From positions 310,001-374,000 of the forward strand of contig NZ_LVJI01000007.1 in the NCBI RefSeq assembly GCF_001637225.1: 64,000 bases of DNA, given 5' to 3'. The notes beneath the pieces are model-generated. The model was given only the letters and a program-made list of their open reading frames with translations, was not told the DNA's origin and ran no database searches. Shown here one piece after another: positions 8,468-16,718 of the stretch. The DNA comes from Paenibacillus antarcticus. GTDB taxonomy: Bacteria > Bacillota > Bacilli > Paenibacillales > Paenibacillaceae. The first letter of the stretch is position 1. Each line of letters opens with the position of its first letter. A program made the position numbers and the translations under genes.

Positions 8468-9904
8468 TTATATAAGTAATTCTTTACGAATATTGTCTAA
8501 ATCTCTTTTAGATGGGATCGTAGAGATAATCACAACAGGCACTGTCTTTAATGTAACTGGGATATTACTAATGACAAGATCAATTTGATGTTCCTGCATC
8601 ATTTCGTCCGTTAGCCCTTTCATGATGGATGTATCCATGATCAACTGATCTCCAATTTCCTTCTTTATCAAATCCGCAATGTAATGACGAATTGAGAATT
8701 CTTCTCCGATGACTAAGAAAGCCCTCTTCCTTTTATAACGCAAGCTTGAGCGAACCATTAAGGTGAGCTTTGTTAAGTGATAATCACTATACAAGAAGGA
8801 AGGGTACGCTTTATTCCACGTTTCCATGCAGGTCTGCAATTCTTGATAAATCTGCTGGCACTCCTTTTGAACATATGTCGTTAAATTACTTTTTGAAATC
8901 ATCATCCATTCGGGAATCGCATTATCAATCAATAGCTTGTCAAAGAACGCATATATCTCCAATATAAATCGTTCTTCCATATCCAAGTTAGGGTATACCT
9001 TTGCCAATTGCGTTAGAAGCAGATTACCCATTTGATATTCTTCTTTATCTTTGTGTAATTCGATTTCTTTCATCGGTGTTATTTGTGATCCCTCATAATA
9101 ATGATATTGGCTAAGACTAGCCAGGGATTGCATAAAGAATATTTCACTTTCAGGAAATTCAATGGAGAACGTTTCTTCAAGACTCTTCGCAAAGGTTTTC
9201 ACTGGAAAATAAAAAAAGCCCTTTCCCCAGGGGTAACTATATTCGTCGATTTTCACACATTTTCCTATAGCAACTCTTTCTACTACAATGGCCAACAAAA
9301 AGGATAATCTCCTTTTGGAATTGATAAAATAAACAATGTTTTTCTCATTCTCTGTATTTGTAATTAACTGATTGATATAAGTAAAATCGACATTCTCAAA
9401 GGGCCATCCTGCAAACTCATACGCATCACAATATAACTTCCAATAGAAGTATCGAATATTCATCTCATTGCCTTTGATCATAGGTGTAGAAGAAGTAATG
9501 CGTAACTTATACGCTTGTAGATCATTATTATTTAATTCCACGATCAGTTTCTTCAAAGACGAGGTACTCATAAACAGTGTTCCGGCAAGTTCCTCCACGG
9601 ACAGTCGACCAATATTCGTAAACAATACATTCATCAGCCGATAAAAGATGGTTTGTCTGAACATAGAAGAAATCACTTCACTAATTGTCTTACTGCGTCC
9701 ATCCCGTCGAAGAAATATTCCCTTTCCTCTAGAAACCTCAATGATGACAGTAGGTGGTAATTGCTTGCTAATCTCCTCAACCATCTTGCGTATGGTTTTA
9801 TCTGAGATACCTAAACTTTGTTCAACTTCGCTTAAGGTAAACCATCTTTGTTCCATATCAAGCAGCGTTAATAGCTGGCTAGCTAATGTAAATCCCTTAT
9901 CCAT
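8468..9904 (-). CDS. Mga/BglG-like transcriptional activator of the nucleoside operon (predicted)
   Basis: A 478-residue regulator. Two winged-helix units are visible: residues about 5-60 ('FTLSEVEQSLGISDKTIRKMVEEISKQLP') and about 100-150 ('LSVEELAGTLFMSTSSLKKLIVELN'), the arrangement of Mga-type proteins. A long helical middle resembling a degenerate PRD follows. The C-terminus ('DLVISNIPVTLKTVPVVIIS') resembles a degenerate EIIB-like domain without the usual phosphorylated Cys. It lies immediately upstream of deoD in the same direction, 164 bases away. Known nucleoside operons of Firmicutes use DeoR-type repressors, so this would be a different control. Function is inferred from position. 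Confidence 0.7.
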   Translation of the reverse strand: MDKGFTLASQLLTLLDMEQRWFTLSEVEQSLGISDKTIRKMVEEISKQLPPTVIIEVSRGKGIFLRRDGRSKTISEVISSMFRQTIFYRLMNVLFTNIGRLSVEELAGTLFMSTSSLKKLIVELNNNDLQAYKLRITSSTPMIKGNEMNIRYFYWKLYCDAYEFAGWPFENVDFTYINQLITNTENEKNIVYFINSKRRLSFLLAIVVERVAIGKCVKIDEYSYPWGKGFFYFPVKTFAKSLEETFSIEFPESEIFFMQSLASLSQYHYYEGSQITPMKEIELHKDKEEYQMGNLLLTQLAKVYPNLDMEERFILEIYAFFDKLLIDNAIPEWMMISKSNLTTYVQKECQQIYQELQTCMETWNKAYPSFLYSDYHLTKLTLMVRSSLRYKRKRAFLVIGEEFSIRHYIADLIKKEIGDQLIMDTSIMKGLTDEMMQEHQIDLVISNIPVTLKTVPVVIISTIPSKRDLDNIRKELLI

Positions 9905-9916
9905 ATTCCCACCCTA

Positions 9917-10457
9917 TTTCAATTTAATTTGAACATTAAAGTATAAACAAGGACAATTCCTTTTACCCTTTTGACGTTCTTTTACCGTGATCCGAACAGC
10001 CTCAAACGAAAAGCCTGTTTGAATACTATCTATGATAAGTCTCATGTCACCAACTCACCAAACATTAATGGTATCATTCGCTTGGTGTCAACTCTTATGC
10101 TTCCACGATCAAGAATATTTTAACGTATGCATAGTACAAGGCCCTAAACGTCACCGTATGACTTTAACAGCGATACTCATTGAAACGAATTAGCCTGATA
10201 TAGGACCTATCGCATTGCGAAAGGCCCTCTTCATTGTATTTATTTACTTACCTTTTTCGCAAAAAAATCTCAACCTCATACACTATCAAGCCATCTAAGT
10301 TTTAATCTCACAATTATAATTTGTTAAAGATACCTGTTTATAATAGGTAAATGATCTAATGGCGGACGTTTATCATATATAATAAACATAGGGCTATGAG
10401 TATTATAACTATTGCACTTACGTTATACTTACTCTATAAAATGAACGGAGTGATATT
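9917..10457. other. Intergenic region between the Mga-like regulator and the oxidoreductase
   Basis: About 540 bases without a convincing gene. A 43-codon minus-strand frame (9914-10045, start MRLIIDSIQTGF) ends just before the regulator start and could be a leader peptide, but it lacks a good ribosome site. No clear terminator or RNA fold was seen. Confidence 0.4.
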
Positions 10458-11075
10458 ATTAAAATTATTATTTTTGGTGCAACAGGTGGGGTCGGCCAAT
10501 ATCTTGTGAAGCAGGCTTTAGAACAGGACTTTGAGGTAACTGCATTTGTACGTACACCTTCAAAATTACAGATCAACCATGAGCAGCTACATATTATCCA
10601 AGGAGATTGCTTCAATAAAGATGAGGTTACCCAAGCCATTGCAGGACATGATGCCGTTGTATCCTGCTTAGGCTCTAGTCAAGGTATGAAAAAATCTACG
10701 GAGCTAGAAGAGATGACCAAAATTATAGTAGATGGCATGATGGAACATAAAATCAATCGAATCATCTATACAGCTTCTGCAGGTATTCACAAAGAAATTC
10801 CAGGTATTACTGGAAAACTGGTCATGACCATGCTAAAGAATGCTCTGCTAGATCATAAATGCGCCGTTGATTATATTGTGGCGAATGAACTTATCTATAC
10901 CATCGCTAGACCTATGGGATTGACGAATAAAGCTTTGACAGGAAACTATAGAGAATCTTCAACAGGCGTACCTGAAAAGTCAAGAACGATTTCTCGTGCT
11001 GACGTAGCCGATTTTATCGTGAGAGCATTAAGAGATACCAAATACGACTGTACATCGATTGGTATTTCTGATTGA
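10458..11075 (+). CDS. NAD(P)-binding oxidoreductase (NmrA/YwnB-like short-chain fold), apparent ATT start
   Basis: The Rossmann start 'KIIIFGATGGVGQYLVKQALEQ' with the GxxGxxG motif is present, followed by 'AVVSCLGSSQG' and 'IYTASAG'. The total of 205 residues is normal for atypical SDR proteins of the YwnB/NmrA kind. The frame reaches an in-frame TAA at about 10438-10440 with no ATG, GTG or TTG before the Rossmann motif. The only start with a proper ribosome site (GGAG at 10447-10450, 7 bases away) is ATT at 10458. The next in-frame GTG at 10506 would delete the cofactor-binding loop. So either ATT initiates, or a start ATG has mutated. Substrate unknown. Confidence 0.8.
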   Translation: MKIIIFGATGGVGQYLVKQALEQDFEVTAFVRTPSKLQINHEQLHIIQGDCFNKDEVTQAIAGHDAVVSCLGSSQGMKKSTELEEMTKIIVDGMMEHKINRIIYTASAGIHKEIPGITGKLVMTMLKNALLDHKCAVDYIVANELIYTIARPMGLTNKALTGNYRESSTGVPEKSRTISRADVADFIVRALRDTKYDCTSIGISD

Positions 11076-11152
11076 TAAGGACTCAAATAAGGAATCACGT
11101 ATCGTTTGTCATTTCGGTCCAATGACGAGCGGGTGGTTCATGTACACCTTCC

Positions 11153-11350
11153 TCACGATTCGTCTTTGTCGAAATAATCATCTGGCAAATGCAGTTCTCG
11201 CAAACAACCGATATATTTTTCTCTAAAATTCGGATTGCTTTTATATTCCGGCCATACCGCCTTATAGTAAGGCAGCAACTTCTCATGTGGAATAATGCCC
11301 CAGATTGTGAATTGATTGATGCCCAGTTGTATGATCGTACTTTCTTTCAC
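11153..11350 (-). CDS. Hypothetical protein or remnant
   Basis: A frame of 65 residues (GTG start, 'STIIQLGINQFTIWGIIPHEK' then 'PDDYFDKDES') looks like real coding sequence: aromatic and charged residues are mixed and the acidic end is typical. The GTG has no spaced ribosome site, and a TAG stop lies just upstream in frame, so this may be the C-terminal part of a decayed gene. I do not recognise a family. An overlapping frame at 11095-11286 is its shadow. Confidence 0.35.
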   Translation of the reverse strand: MKESTIIQLGINQFTIWGIIPHEKLLPYYKAVWPEYKSNPNFREKYIGCLRELHLPDDYFDKDES

Positions 11351-11576
11351 CTGCTAATAGACACCCTGCAAAATATTTAACCTTTACATTACCGACTTCT
11401 TTACACTGGTGTGAAGCATACTATAGATATCTTAACAGACCTTAGTATAAACAAATAAAGAGCGGGGAAGTAAGCATAACAGCCTACCTCTCCACTCATT
11501 TCTAAAAACCTTGAGAAATAAAATGAATTAAAATCTACTTTAGCATCTGTGTCACTTCAATAAAAATCTTCCTTTT

Positions 11577-11598
11577 TGCTGAATCAAATGATTCAGCA
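11577..11598. repeat. Perfect 9-base-pair hairpin
   Basis: TGCTGAATC and GATTCAGCA pair perfectly around AAAT. There is no T run on either strand after it, so it is not a standard terminator. It lies 84 bases past the nitrilase stop and may be an mRNA 3' end or an operator. Confidence 0.45.
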
Positions 11599-11681
11599 TA
11601 TTAAGTAATGGTTGTGAGCAAACCCAATAGGTTTATCTGAAATGTTTTTATATTCCCATGTAATCGCAACGGATTTTCGGT

Positions 11682-12557
11682 TTACAGTAACGTCTTCTGC
11701 TGTTCGTATAGATCAGGGCGGCGGTCGTAGAAGGGTGCTACCGCTCCGCGTTCACGATTCTCTCGGAGCCTGTGGAAGTCAAGTTCGGCCAGCACCGTCC
11801 TGTTTTCGTTCGTTTCTCCGACCTGCAAGATGCCATCCGCGGCGAACGGTAGATCGCATGGGGTGAATATGCCCGCTTGGCAAAACCCCATGTCCACCTG
11901 CGGACGATCCTCGGACAAGGATCCGACCAGTCCGCTCAATACGACGAACAGCTGATTCTCGATCGCCCTCGCTTGGGCGCAATGCCGCACGCGATGGTAC
12001 CCGAAGGAATTATCGGTATAGGAAGGGCATAGAAGCAGTTCCGCGCCACGAAGCGCGGCTGCCCTCGCCAGCTCCGGAAACTCGATGTCGTAACAGGTCA
12101 AGATCGCCATCTTGCCCCACTCCGTGTCGAATACGTTAAGCTCGTCACCCCCGACCAGTGGCCAGCGAATCTGCTCCTCCGGCGTAAGATGCACCTTGCT
12201 CTGCGTCTCCACCCGTCCGTCTGAAAAGAAGAGGAATGCCTTATTCGAGTACTTGCTCTCTTCCTCTAAGCAAATATGCGTTCCCGCTAGTATAGCAATA
12301 TTGCATTCTCGGCTTAACCCTCCGAAGAACTCGATATATCTATCCGTCAGCCCGTCCAGAAAATAACACGCTTCATCGTGCATCATCGATGGCTCTAAGC
12401 TTAGCAAGTGAGCCGTCATGTACTCCGGGAACACGATCATGGAGGCGCCCTGCTCGGCAGCCCCCCGAACCTTCGTATCGATCCCCGTCCAGAACTCTTC
12501 TTCGGTACGGATATCGGTGAGACCGTATTGTGTGGTTGCTATCGTTAACTTTTTCAT
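11682..12557 (-). CDS. Carbon-nitrogen hydrolase (nitrilase superfamily), catalytic triad intact
   Basis: A 291-residue member of the nitrilase/amidase superfamily. The Glu-Lys-Cys triad is visible: E45 in 'IVFPEYMT', K121 in 'SKVHLTPEE' and C155 in 'AILTCYDIEFPELARAAALRG'. These enzymes hydrolyse amides or nitriles in the cytoplasm; the substrate cannot be read from sequence. The start is the ATG at 12557 after GAGGTG. The gene follows a GNAT-nitrilase fusion by 18 bases in the same direction, and the two share the family's C-terminal 'SGIYTPxDxxF'-like block. Base composition is clearly more G+C-rich than the flanks, suggesting acquisition from elsewhere. Confidence 0.9.
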   Translation of the reverse strand: MKKLTIATTQYGLTDIRTEEEFWTGIDTKVRGAAEQGASMIVFPEYMTAHLLSLEPSMMHDEACYFLDGLTDRYIEFFGGLSRECNIAILAGTHICLEEESKYSNKAFLFFSDGRVETQSKVHLTPEEQIRWPLVGGDELNVFDTEWGKMAILTCYDIEFPELARAAALRGAELLLCPSYTDNSFGYHRVRHCAQARAIENQLFVVLSGLVGSLSEDRPQVDMGFCQAGIFTPCDLPFAADGILQVGETNENRTVLAELDFHRLRENRERGAVAPFYDRRPDLYEQQKTLL

Positions 12558-12575
12558 ATTCACCTCTAGTATGTT

Positions 12576-14114
12576 TTAAGTTCGAATTTGTAAGGAATAG
12601 ATGTCCGTCCGGCGATCCTTGAACGACAATGCATCATTGGACTTACGGTACCTTTCGAGCGTTTCCATGTCTACCTCAGCCATGATGACTGTCTCCGTAT
12701 TCTCGCTGCACTCCCCCGCGATGCCGTCGCGTGAGAAGGAGAAATCAGCCGGCGTATAGATACCGGACTGGGCATACTGAATGTCTACGTTCTCCACATG
12801 GGTTAGATTTCCTACTGTTCCCGCGGTCACAATGAACACTTGGTTCTCAATCGCTCTGGCCTGTGCGCAGTACTTCACCCTCAGGAACGTCTGTCGATCT
12901 TCCGCGCAGAAAGGAACGAATATAATCTGCGCTCCCTCCTCCGCGACGATACGGGACAACTCCGGATACTCGATGTCACTGCTGAGTTGAATCGATATTT
13001 TACCGCAATCCGTGTCGAACACCCCGAGTGAACTACCCCCGTTGATGCCCCACCACTTCCGCTCGTTCGGAGAAATATGTAGCTTGTATTGCTGCTCAAT
13101 TGAGCCGTCCCGGCGGAACAAGTGAGCGACGTTATAAATCCGGTTATTGTTCTCAACGAAGTGGGAGCCGCCTACAATATTTACGTTGTACTTGACTGCG
13201 AGTTCGGAAAATAACTCCACATAGTTGGTAGTATAAGTCGTAAGCTTCCGGACGGCCAAGCTCGGAGACCGTTCATCCAAAAAGGAAAGCAGCTGCATGG
13301 TGAAGTTCTCGGGGAAAACGGCGAAATCGGACTTGTAATCCGATGCCACGTCCACGTAATGCTCGCACTGGTTGGCGAATTCCTCGAAAGAATCGATCTT
13401 CTTCATCATATACTGGACCACGCAAATGCGGACGGGGAAAGACATTTTATAAAGCGTCTTGTTGATGCTCGGCTTGTATTCGATATTATTCCATTCTAAC
13501 AGGGCCGCGAAATTCTCGGAATCGGCGTCATCGGACAAATAATTGGTAATGATCCTCTTCAGCGTAAATCCGTTCATCATCTGAAAAGTCAGCACCGGAT
13601 CGTAGATATTCTGCTGCAACACTTCTTCCGCGTAAGCTCTTGGCGACAGCTTATCGGAATAGTTGTGATACCCCGGGATGCGACCCCCTACGATAATACT
13701 CTTGAGGTTACGCTGCTCCGCCAGCCGTTTCCTTGCCTCATATAACCTTCTGCCGATCTTCATGCGACGGAAATCTGGATGAACCATGACTTCCATCCCA
13801 TAGAGGTTCCCGCCCCGGGGGTTATGGTTGCGAATATAACCCTTGTCCGTGATTTCGGAATACGTATGCTGCTCCAAATAATCGTCAAAGTTCACGATCA
13901 GGCTAGAACAGGAGCCGATAATATCACCGTCGAGCTCGACGCACATTTGACCATCGGGAAACGTACGGACGTGACTTTCCAGTTGATCCAGCTTCCAGGG
14001 ACCCATGTTCGGAAAACAAATATTTTGCAACGCGATAATTTTATCGAAATCTTCGCGTTCAATGTTGCGGATGATAATTTTCTTTTCGAATTGCGAGATT
14101 TGATCGGTTGTCAT
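12576..14114 (-). CDS. GNAT acetyltransferase-nitrilase fusion (YhcX-like) with Cys-to-Ser change
   Basis: A 512-residue two-domain protein. Residues about 10-200 are a GNAT domain ('VMVHPDFRRMKIGRRLYEARKRL' is the acetyl-CoA loop). Residues about 227-505 are a carbon-nitrogen hydrolase domain. The architecture and length match B. subtilis YhcX. Glu (E269, 'VFPENFT') and Lys (K344, 'YKLHISPNE') of the triad are present. The Cys of the usual 'CYDIEFPE' is replaced: the sequence reads 'QLSSDIEYPELSR', S378 standing at the nucleophile position. The nitrilase half is therefore probably inactive or altered. The gene sits between a shortened TetR gene and an intact nitrilase; the three likely form one unit. 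Confidence 0.88.
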   Translation of the reverse strand: MTTDQISQFEKKIIIRNIEREDFDKIIALQNICFPNMGPWKLDQLESHVRTFPDGQMCVELDGDIIGSCSSLIVNFDDYLEQHTYSEITDKGYIRNHNPRGGNLYGMEVMVHPDFRRMKIGRRLYEARKRLAEQRNLKSIIVGGRIPGYHNYSDKLSPRAYAEEVLQQNIYDPVLTFQMMNGFTLKRIITNYLSDDADSENFAALLEWNNIEYKPSINKTLYKMSFPVRICVVQYMMKKIDSFEEFANQCEHYVDVASDYKSDFAVFPENFTMQLLSFLDERSPSLAVRKLTTYTTNYVELFSELAVKYNVNIVGGSHFVENNNRIYNVAHLFRRDGSIEQQYKLHISPNERKWWGINGGSSLGVFDTDCGKISIQLSSDIEYPELSRIVAEEGAQIIFVPFCAEDRQTFLRVKYCAQARAIENQVFIVTAGTVGNLTHVENVDIQYAQSGIYTPADFSFSRDGIAGECSENTETVIMAEVDMETLERYRKSNDALSFKDRRTDIYSLQIRT

Positions 14115-14150
14115 AAAAACGAGACCCCTTTATAAATGTGTTTAACTAAA

Positions 14151-14498
14151 TTATACCACATTGTTTCTTGTCCTTTTATTATTTGGGGGACGGAAAATGC
14201 AGAAATTTTCGTAATAACACCTTGTTTGACGAATCGGCACTCCAGGAGATACGTGCAGATCCAGCTTCGCGAAGGCCGCCTTCATTCCTTTGTTGATCAT
14301 CCACTCCCTGACCACTTCGACCAGCTGCGTCTCTTGCATGCTGAAATGGTACCCGATCAGCCCTTGATCCACTCCCGCCTTGGCCGCAATGTCTTTCATG
14401 GTCGCTTTCGTGTAGCCCACCTGACCGAATGACGTGAATGCCGCTTGCATGATGGCGCTTCTTCGTTCATCCTGGTTCGGCGATTGTGTTTTAATCAT
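14151..14498 (-). CDS. TetR-family regulator, C-terminally shortened
   Basis: The ATG at 14498 follows GGAGTG and opens a TetR DNA-binding domain ('RRSAIMQAAFTSFGQVGYTKATMKDIAAKAGVDQGLIGYHF'). The reading frame stops after 115 residues, against 185-200 for the family, with an unrelated-looking tail ('QTRCYYENFCIFRPP'). A frameshift or deletion has probably removed most of the ligand domain, so it may be a pseudogene or a minimal DNA-binding protein. It is the first gene of the G+C-rich island, 36 bases before the GNAT-nitrilase gene. Confidence 0.65.
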   Translation of the reverse strand: MIKTQSPNQDERRSAIMQAAFTSFGQVGYTKATMKDIAAKAGVDQGLIGYHFSMQETQLVEVVREWMINKGMKAAFAKLDLHVSPGVPIRQTRCYYENFCIFRPPNNKRTRNNVV

Positions 14499-14513
14499 TG
14501 ATTGCTCACTCCA

Positions 14514-14536
14514 ATACTGTTTGTTCGAACAGTCAA
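14514..14536. promoter_or_regulatory. Palindromic operator candidate of the shortened TetR gene
   Basis: TGTTCGAACA (14522-14531) is a perfect 10-base palindrome with further partial symmetry (ACTGTT ... AACAGT). It lies about 24 bases upstream of the TetR start, as expected for an autoregulated TetR operator. Confidence 0.45.
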
Positions 14537-14749
14537 TGGTTTTTATGTATTCAGGTGAACTTAATTTAAAAGCCACCCTATGCCGATGTGACTTCTGGCA
14601 GCGCTCGATAATAATCCGTACAACATCAACACACATTTCTGGAATTTCGATTCGTCATCTGTTTTCTCATTAGCAACAGCATAGCAGCAATCGTTAACAC
14701 TTAACCAATCCAGAAGGAAAGTGCTGTAAGATGAAGGGAAAGAAAAAAC

Positions 14750-15472
14750 TCAACCATGGGTTACCACTGATCTTGATGATTCCGCCAATAACAATTTCCC
14801 ATCTTCCATCCGGTATACCTTGTCGCAATATTCAAGCATACGCTCATCATGGGTAACCATAATCGCCGCTTTCTGGCGTGACTTCACCTCTTGCGCAATT
14901 AGACTGACCACTTCATGGGCGCGCTTGGTATCCAAACTTGCTGTCGGCTCATCCGCCAAGATGATGTTGGGATTGATGATGTTGGGATTATTAATCAAAG
15001 CACGAGCAATCGCTGTCCGTTGCTTCTCACCACCTGATAGCTCTTCCGGTAGGCTTTTTAACTTCGAGCCCAGGCCTAGCTCTTCCAGCAACTTAGTTGC
15101 AAATTCCTTATCCTCCCTTTTAACCTTTCCCGACATCCTTTTTACTATTAGCAATTGATCAAGAACATTTAAATAGGGAACCAAATTCGATGATTGCATA
15201 ATAAATCCGATTTCTTGTAACCTTATATTAGATAGTTCCTTCGCAGTAAGCGTAGAGATATTATACCCATTCAGCTTTATATCCCCTTCGGAGGCCTTAA
15301 GCAGTGCTCCAGCAATGGATAAGAACGTACTTTTACCAGACCCGGACGGTCCAACTACAGCAACAAATTCACCTGGCTCCACTGATATTGATACATGATC
15401 GAGTGCCGCGATCCGATTGCTTCCTTCGGCGTAATACTTTGTGACTTCACTCATTTGCAATCCCTTAGTCAT
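14750..15472 (-). CDS. ABC transporter ATP-binding protein (MacB/LolD-like)
   Basis: A 240-residue nucleotide-binding subunit. Walker A 'GPSGSGKST', Q-loop 'MQSSNLVPYLNV', signature 'LSGGEKQR', Walker B 'IILADEPTASLD' and switch 'MVTHDERML' are all present. It overlaps the permease stop at 15472, so the two are translationally coupled. An in-frame duplication just before Walker B gives 'NNPNIINPNIILADEPT' where relatives have one NPN unit, five extra residues from a 15-base tandem repeat at 14960-14989. The complex probably moves a peptide, antibiotic or lipid outward (type VII/MacB fold). Confidence 0.9.
   Translation of the reverse strand: MTKGLQMSEVTKYYAEGSNRIAALDHVSISVEPGEFVAVVGPSGSGKSTFLSIAGALLKASEGDIKLNGYNISTLTAKELSNIRLQEIGFIMQSSNLVPYLNVLDQLLIVKRMSGKVKREDKEFATKLLEELGLGSKLKSLPEELSGGEKQRTAIARALINNPNIINPNIILADEPTASLDTKRAHEVVSLIAQEVKSRQKAAIMVTHDERMLEYCDKVYRMEDGKLLLAESSRSVVTHG
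14960..14989. repeat. Two perfect 15-base tandem copies in the ABC ATPase gene
   Basis: GATGATGTTGGGATT occurs twice head to tail, in frame, adding five residues immediately before the Walker B strand. This looks like a recent slippage duplication. Confidence 0.9.
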
Positions 15473-16593
15473 TATTCAACCCTCCCGAGCGCTTTGAGCG
15501 GATCAATCTTTGTAATCTTGCGAACAGATACCATCGAACTTAACATAGCGATAATTAACAAGATAACAGAATACGTGACCACAAGACTAGTTTCCAGCTT
15601 GAATGGCATACCCTTCGGCATAATAGCAGCTGTTCCATAGGTCAGTAGAATTCCAACTACAATACTAGTTAGCGAAAGCACGAACACTTGTGACACAATA
15701 GCTTTGCCCAAAAATCTGTTACTAGCACCTATAGCTTTCATAATGCCGAACTGATTGGTCTTCTGCATCGTAATTACATAAAAGAACACACCAAGCACGA
15801 ATGCGGAGATAGCGAGCAGAAATGCAAGCATCATTAAAATAGTACCGTTCTCTTCTTTGTACCCTGGCATTCCTTGAACGGCTGCTGCTCGGGTAACCGT
15901 ATCCGTATTTGATAGCTTACTATTAATTAAATCTGGATCGATATCCTTGCCTTGTAACATAATCGCATTAACAGGCCCTGCAACTCCTTTATCCGAACCC
16001 GGAGCCGCGAAGGTAATCTTCCGCCATTCAGCCATTGGAGTAAATACTGATGCAACGTGGTTATAGGTCTGATTCTCGACATATCCGATAATCGTCAATG
16101 ATTCCGTCGTTCCATCTAACTGAAAAATGTCACCAATGTTATAGCCCTCATCCTTCATGGTTGAATTCACCACGACACCTGTAGGGTTCCCGGAAGATAG
16201 GCTTTCCCCTTCTATGATAGCCGGTTCCAAGAAGCTTCCTGGGTTAATTCCTATTATCGCGATGTCCACCTTATCTTCATTCTTGGTGCTTTGCTCCTTC
16301 AGCGCCGTTGCCATCGTTGTTCCCATGGGTGCGGCAGCACTCACATTTGGTAGCAACTCCACTTCCGTCATCAATTGATCAGACAGTAACGACTTGCCCA
16401 TTGAAGACTGCGACCCTTCTTCAAAGATGACATAATCAGCTTTCATTGTCTTGAATGTTGACGCAGCTAGCGTAGATAATCCATTCCCCAAACCAGATAA
16501 AATGAATACCAACCAAGCTATTAGTACAAAAATAATGACAATCATTAAAAATCTCATTTTACTATGCATCAATTCCTTCATAGCTAAAAACAT
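15472..16593 (-). CDS. MacB/FtsX-family ABC transporter permease
   Basis: A 373-residue permease with the four-helix MacB plan. An N-terminal membrane helix (residues about 14-35, 'FLMIVIIFVLIAWLVFILSGL') precedes a large extracytoplasmic domain (about 40-245), followed by three C-terminal helices ('MMLAFLLAISAFVLGVFFYVI', 'QVFVLSLTSIVVGILLTYG', 'VVTYSVILLIIAMLSSMVSV'). 'FGIMKAIGAS' is the FtsX coupling segment. It is transcribed first, then the ATPase. Two TetR-type operators lie just upstream, so expression is likely induced when the adjacent TetR protein binds a ligand. Such exporters often give tolerance to peptides or drugs. Confidence 0.9.
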   Translation of the reverse strand: MFLAMKELMHSKMRFLMIVIIFVLIAWLVFILSGLGNGLSTLAASTFKTMKADYVIFEEGSQSSMGKSLLSDQLMTEVELLPNVSAAAPMGTTMATALKEQSTKNEDKVDIAIIGINPGSFLEPAIIEGESLSSGNPTGVVVNSTMKDEGYNIGDIFQLDGTTESLTIIGYVENQTYNHVASVFTPMAEWRKITFAAPGSDKGVAGPVNAIMLQGKDIDPDLINSKLSNTDTVTRAAAVQGMPGYKEENGTILMMLAFLLAISAFVLGVFFYVITMQKTNQFGIMKAIGASNRFLGKAIVSQVFVLSLTSIVVGILLTYGTAAIMPKGMPFKLETSLVVTYSVILLIIAMLSSMVSVRKITKIDPLKALGRVE

Positions 16594-16623
16594 TTTCTTT
16601 TCAACTCCTTATCTCTAAAGTTT

Positions 16624-16698
16624 TTGACACTAGTGTCAATTTCATAACGCTATCACACTTGTCTCATAAATTAAACATTATAAATGACACTTGTGTCA
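16624..16698. promoter_or_regulatory. Twin TetR operators before the ABC exporter
   Basis: TTGACACTAGTGTCAA (16624-16639) is a perfect 16-base palindrome, and TGACACTTGTGTCA (16685-16698) is a near-identical second copy. They lie between the TetR gene and the permease start, so the upstream regulator very likely binds here. The first also contains a TTGACA hexamer in both directions. Confidence 0.8.
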
Positions 16699-16718
16699 AA
16701 TTAATTCCAAGACTGAGG

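Noticed and set aside
9914..10045. A 43-residue frame before the Mga-like regulator
   Set aside because: No clear ribosome site or family resemblance; mentioned only in the intergenic note.
11779..11982. An arginine-rich 67-residue frame in the nitrilase gene
   Set aside because: It is an out-of-phase shadow arising from the G+C-rich coding sequence of the nitrilase.
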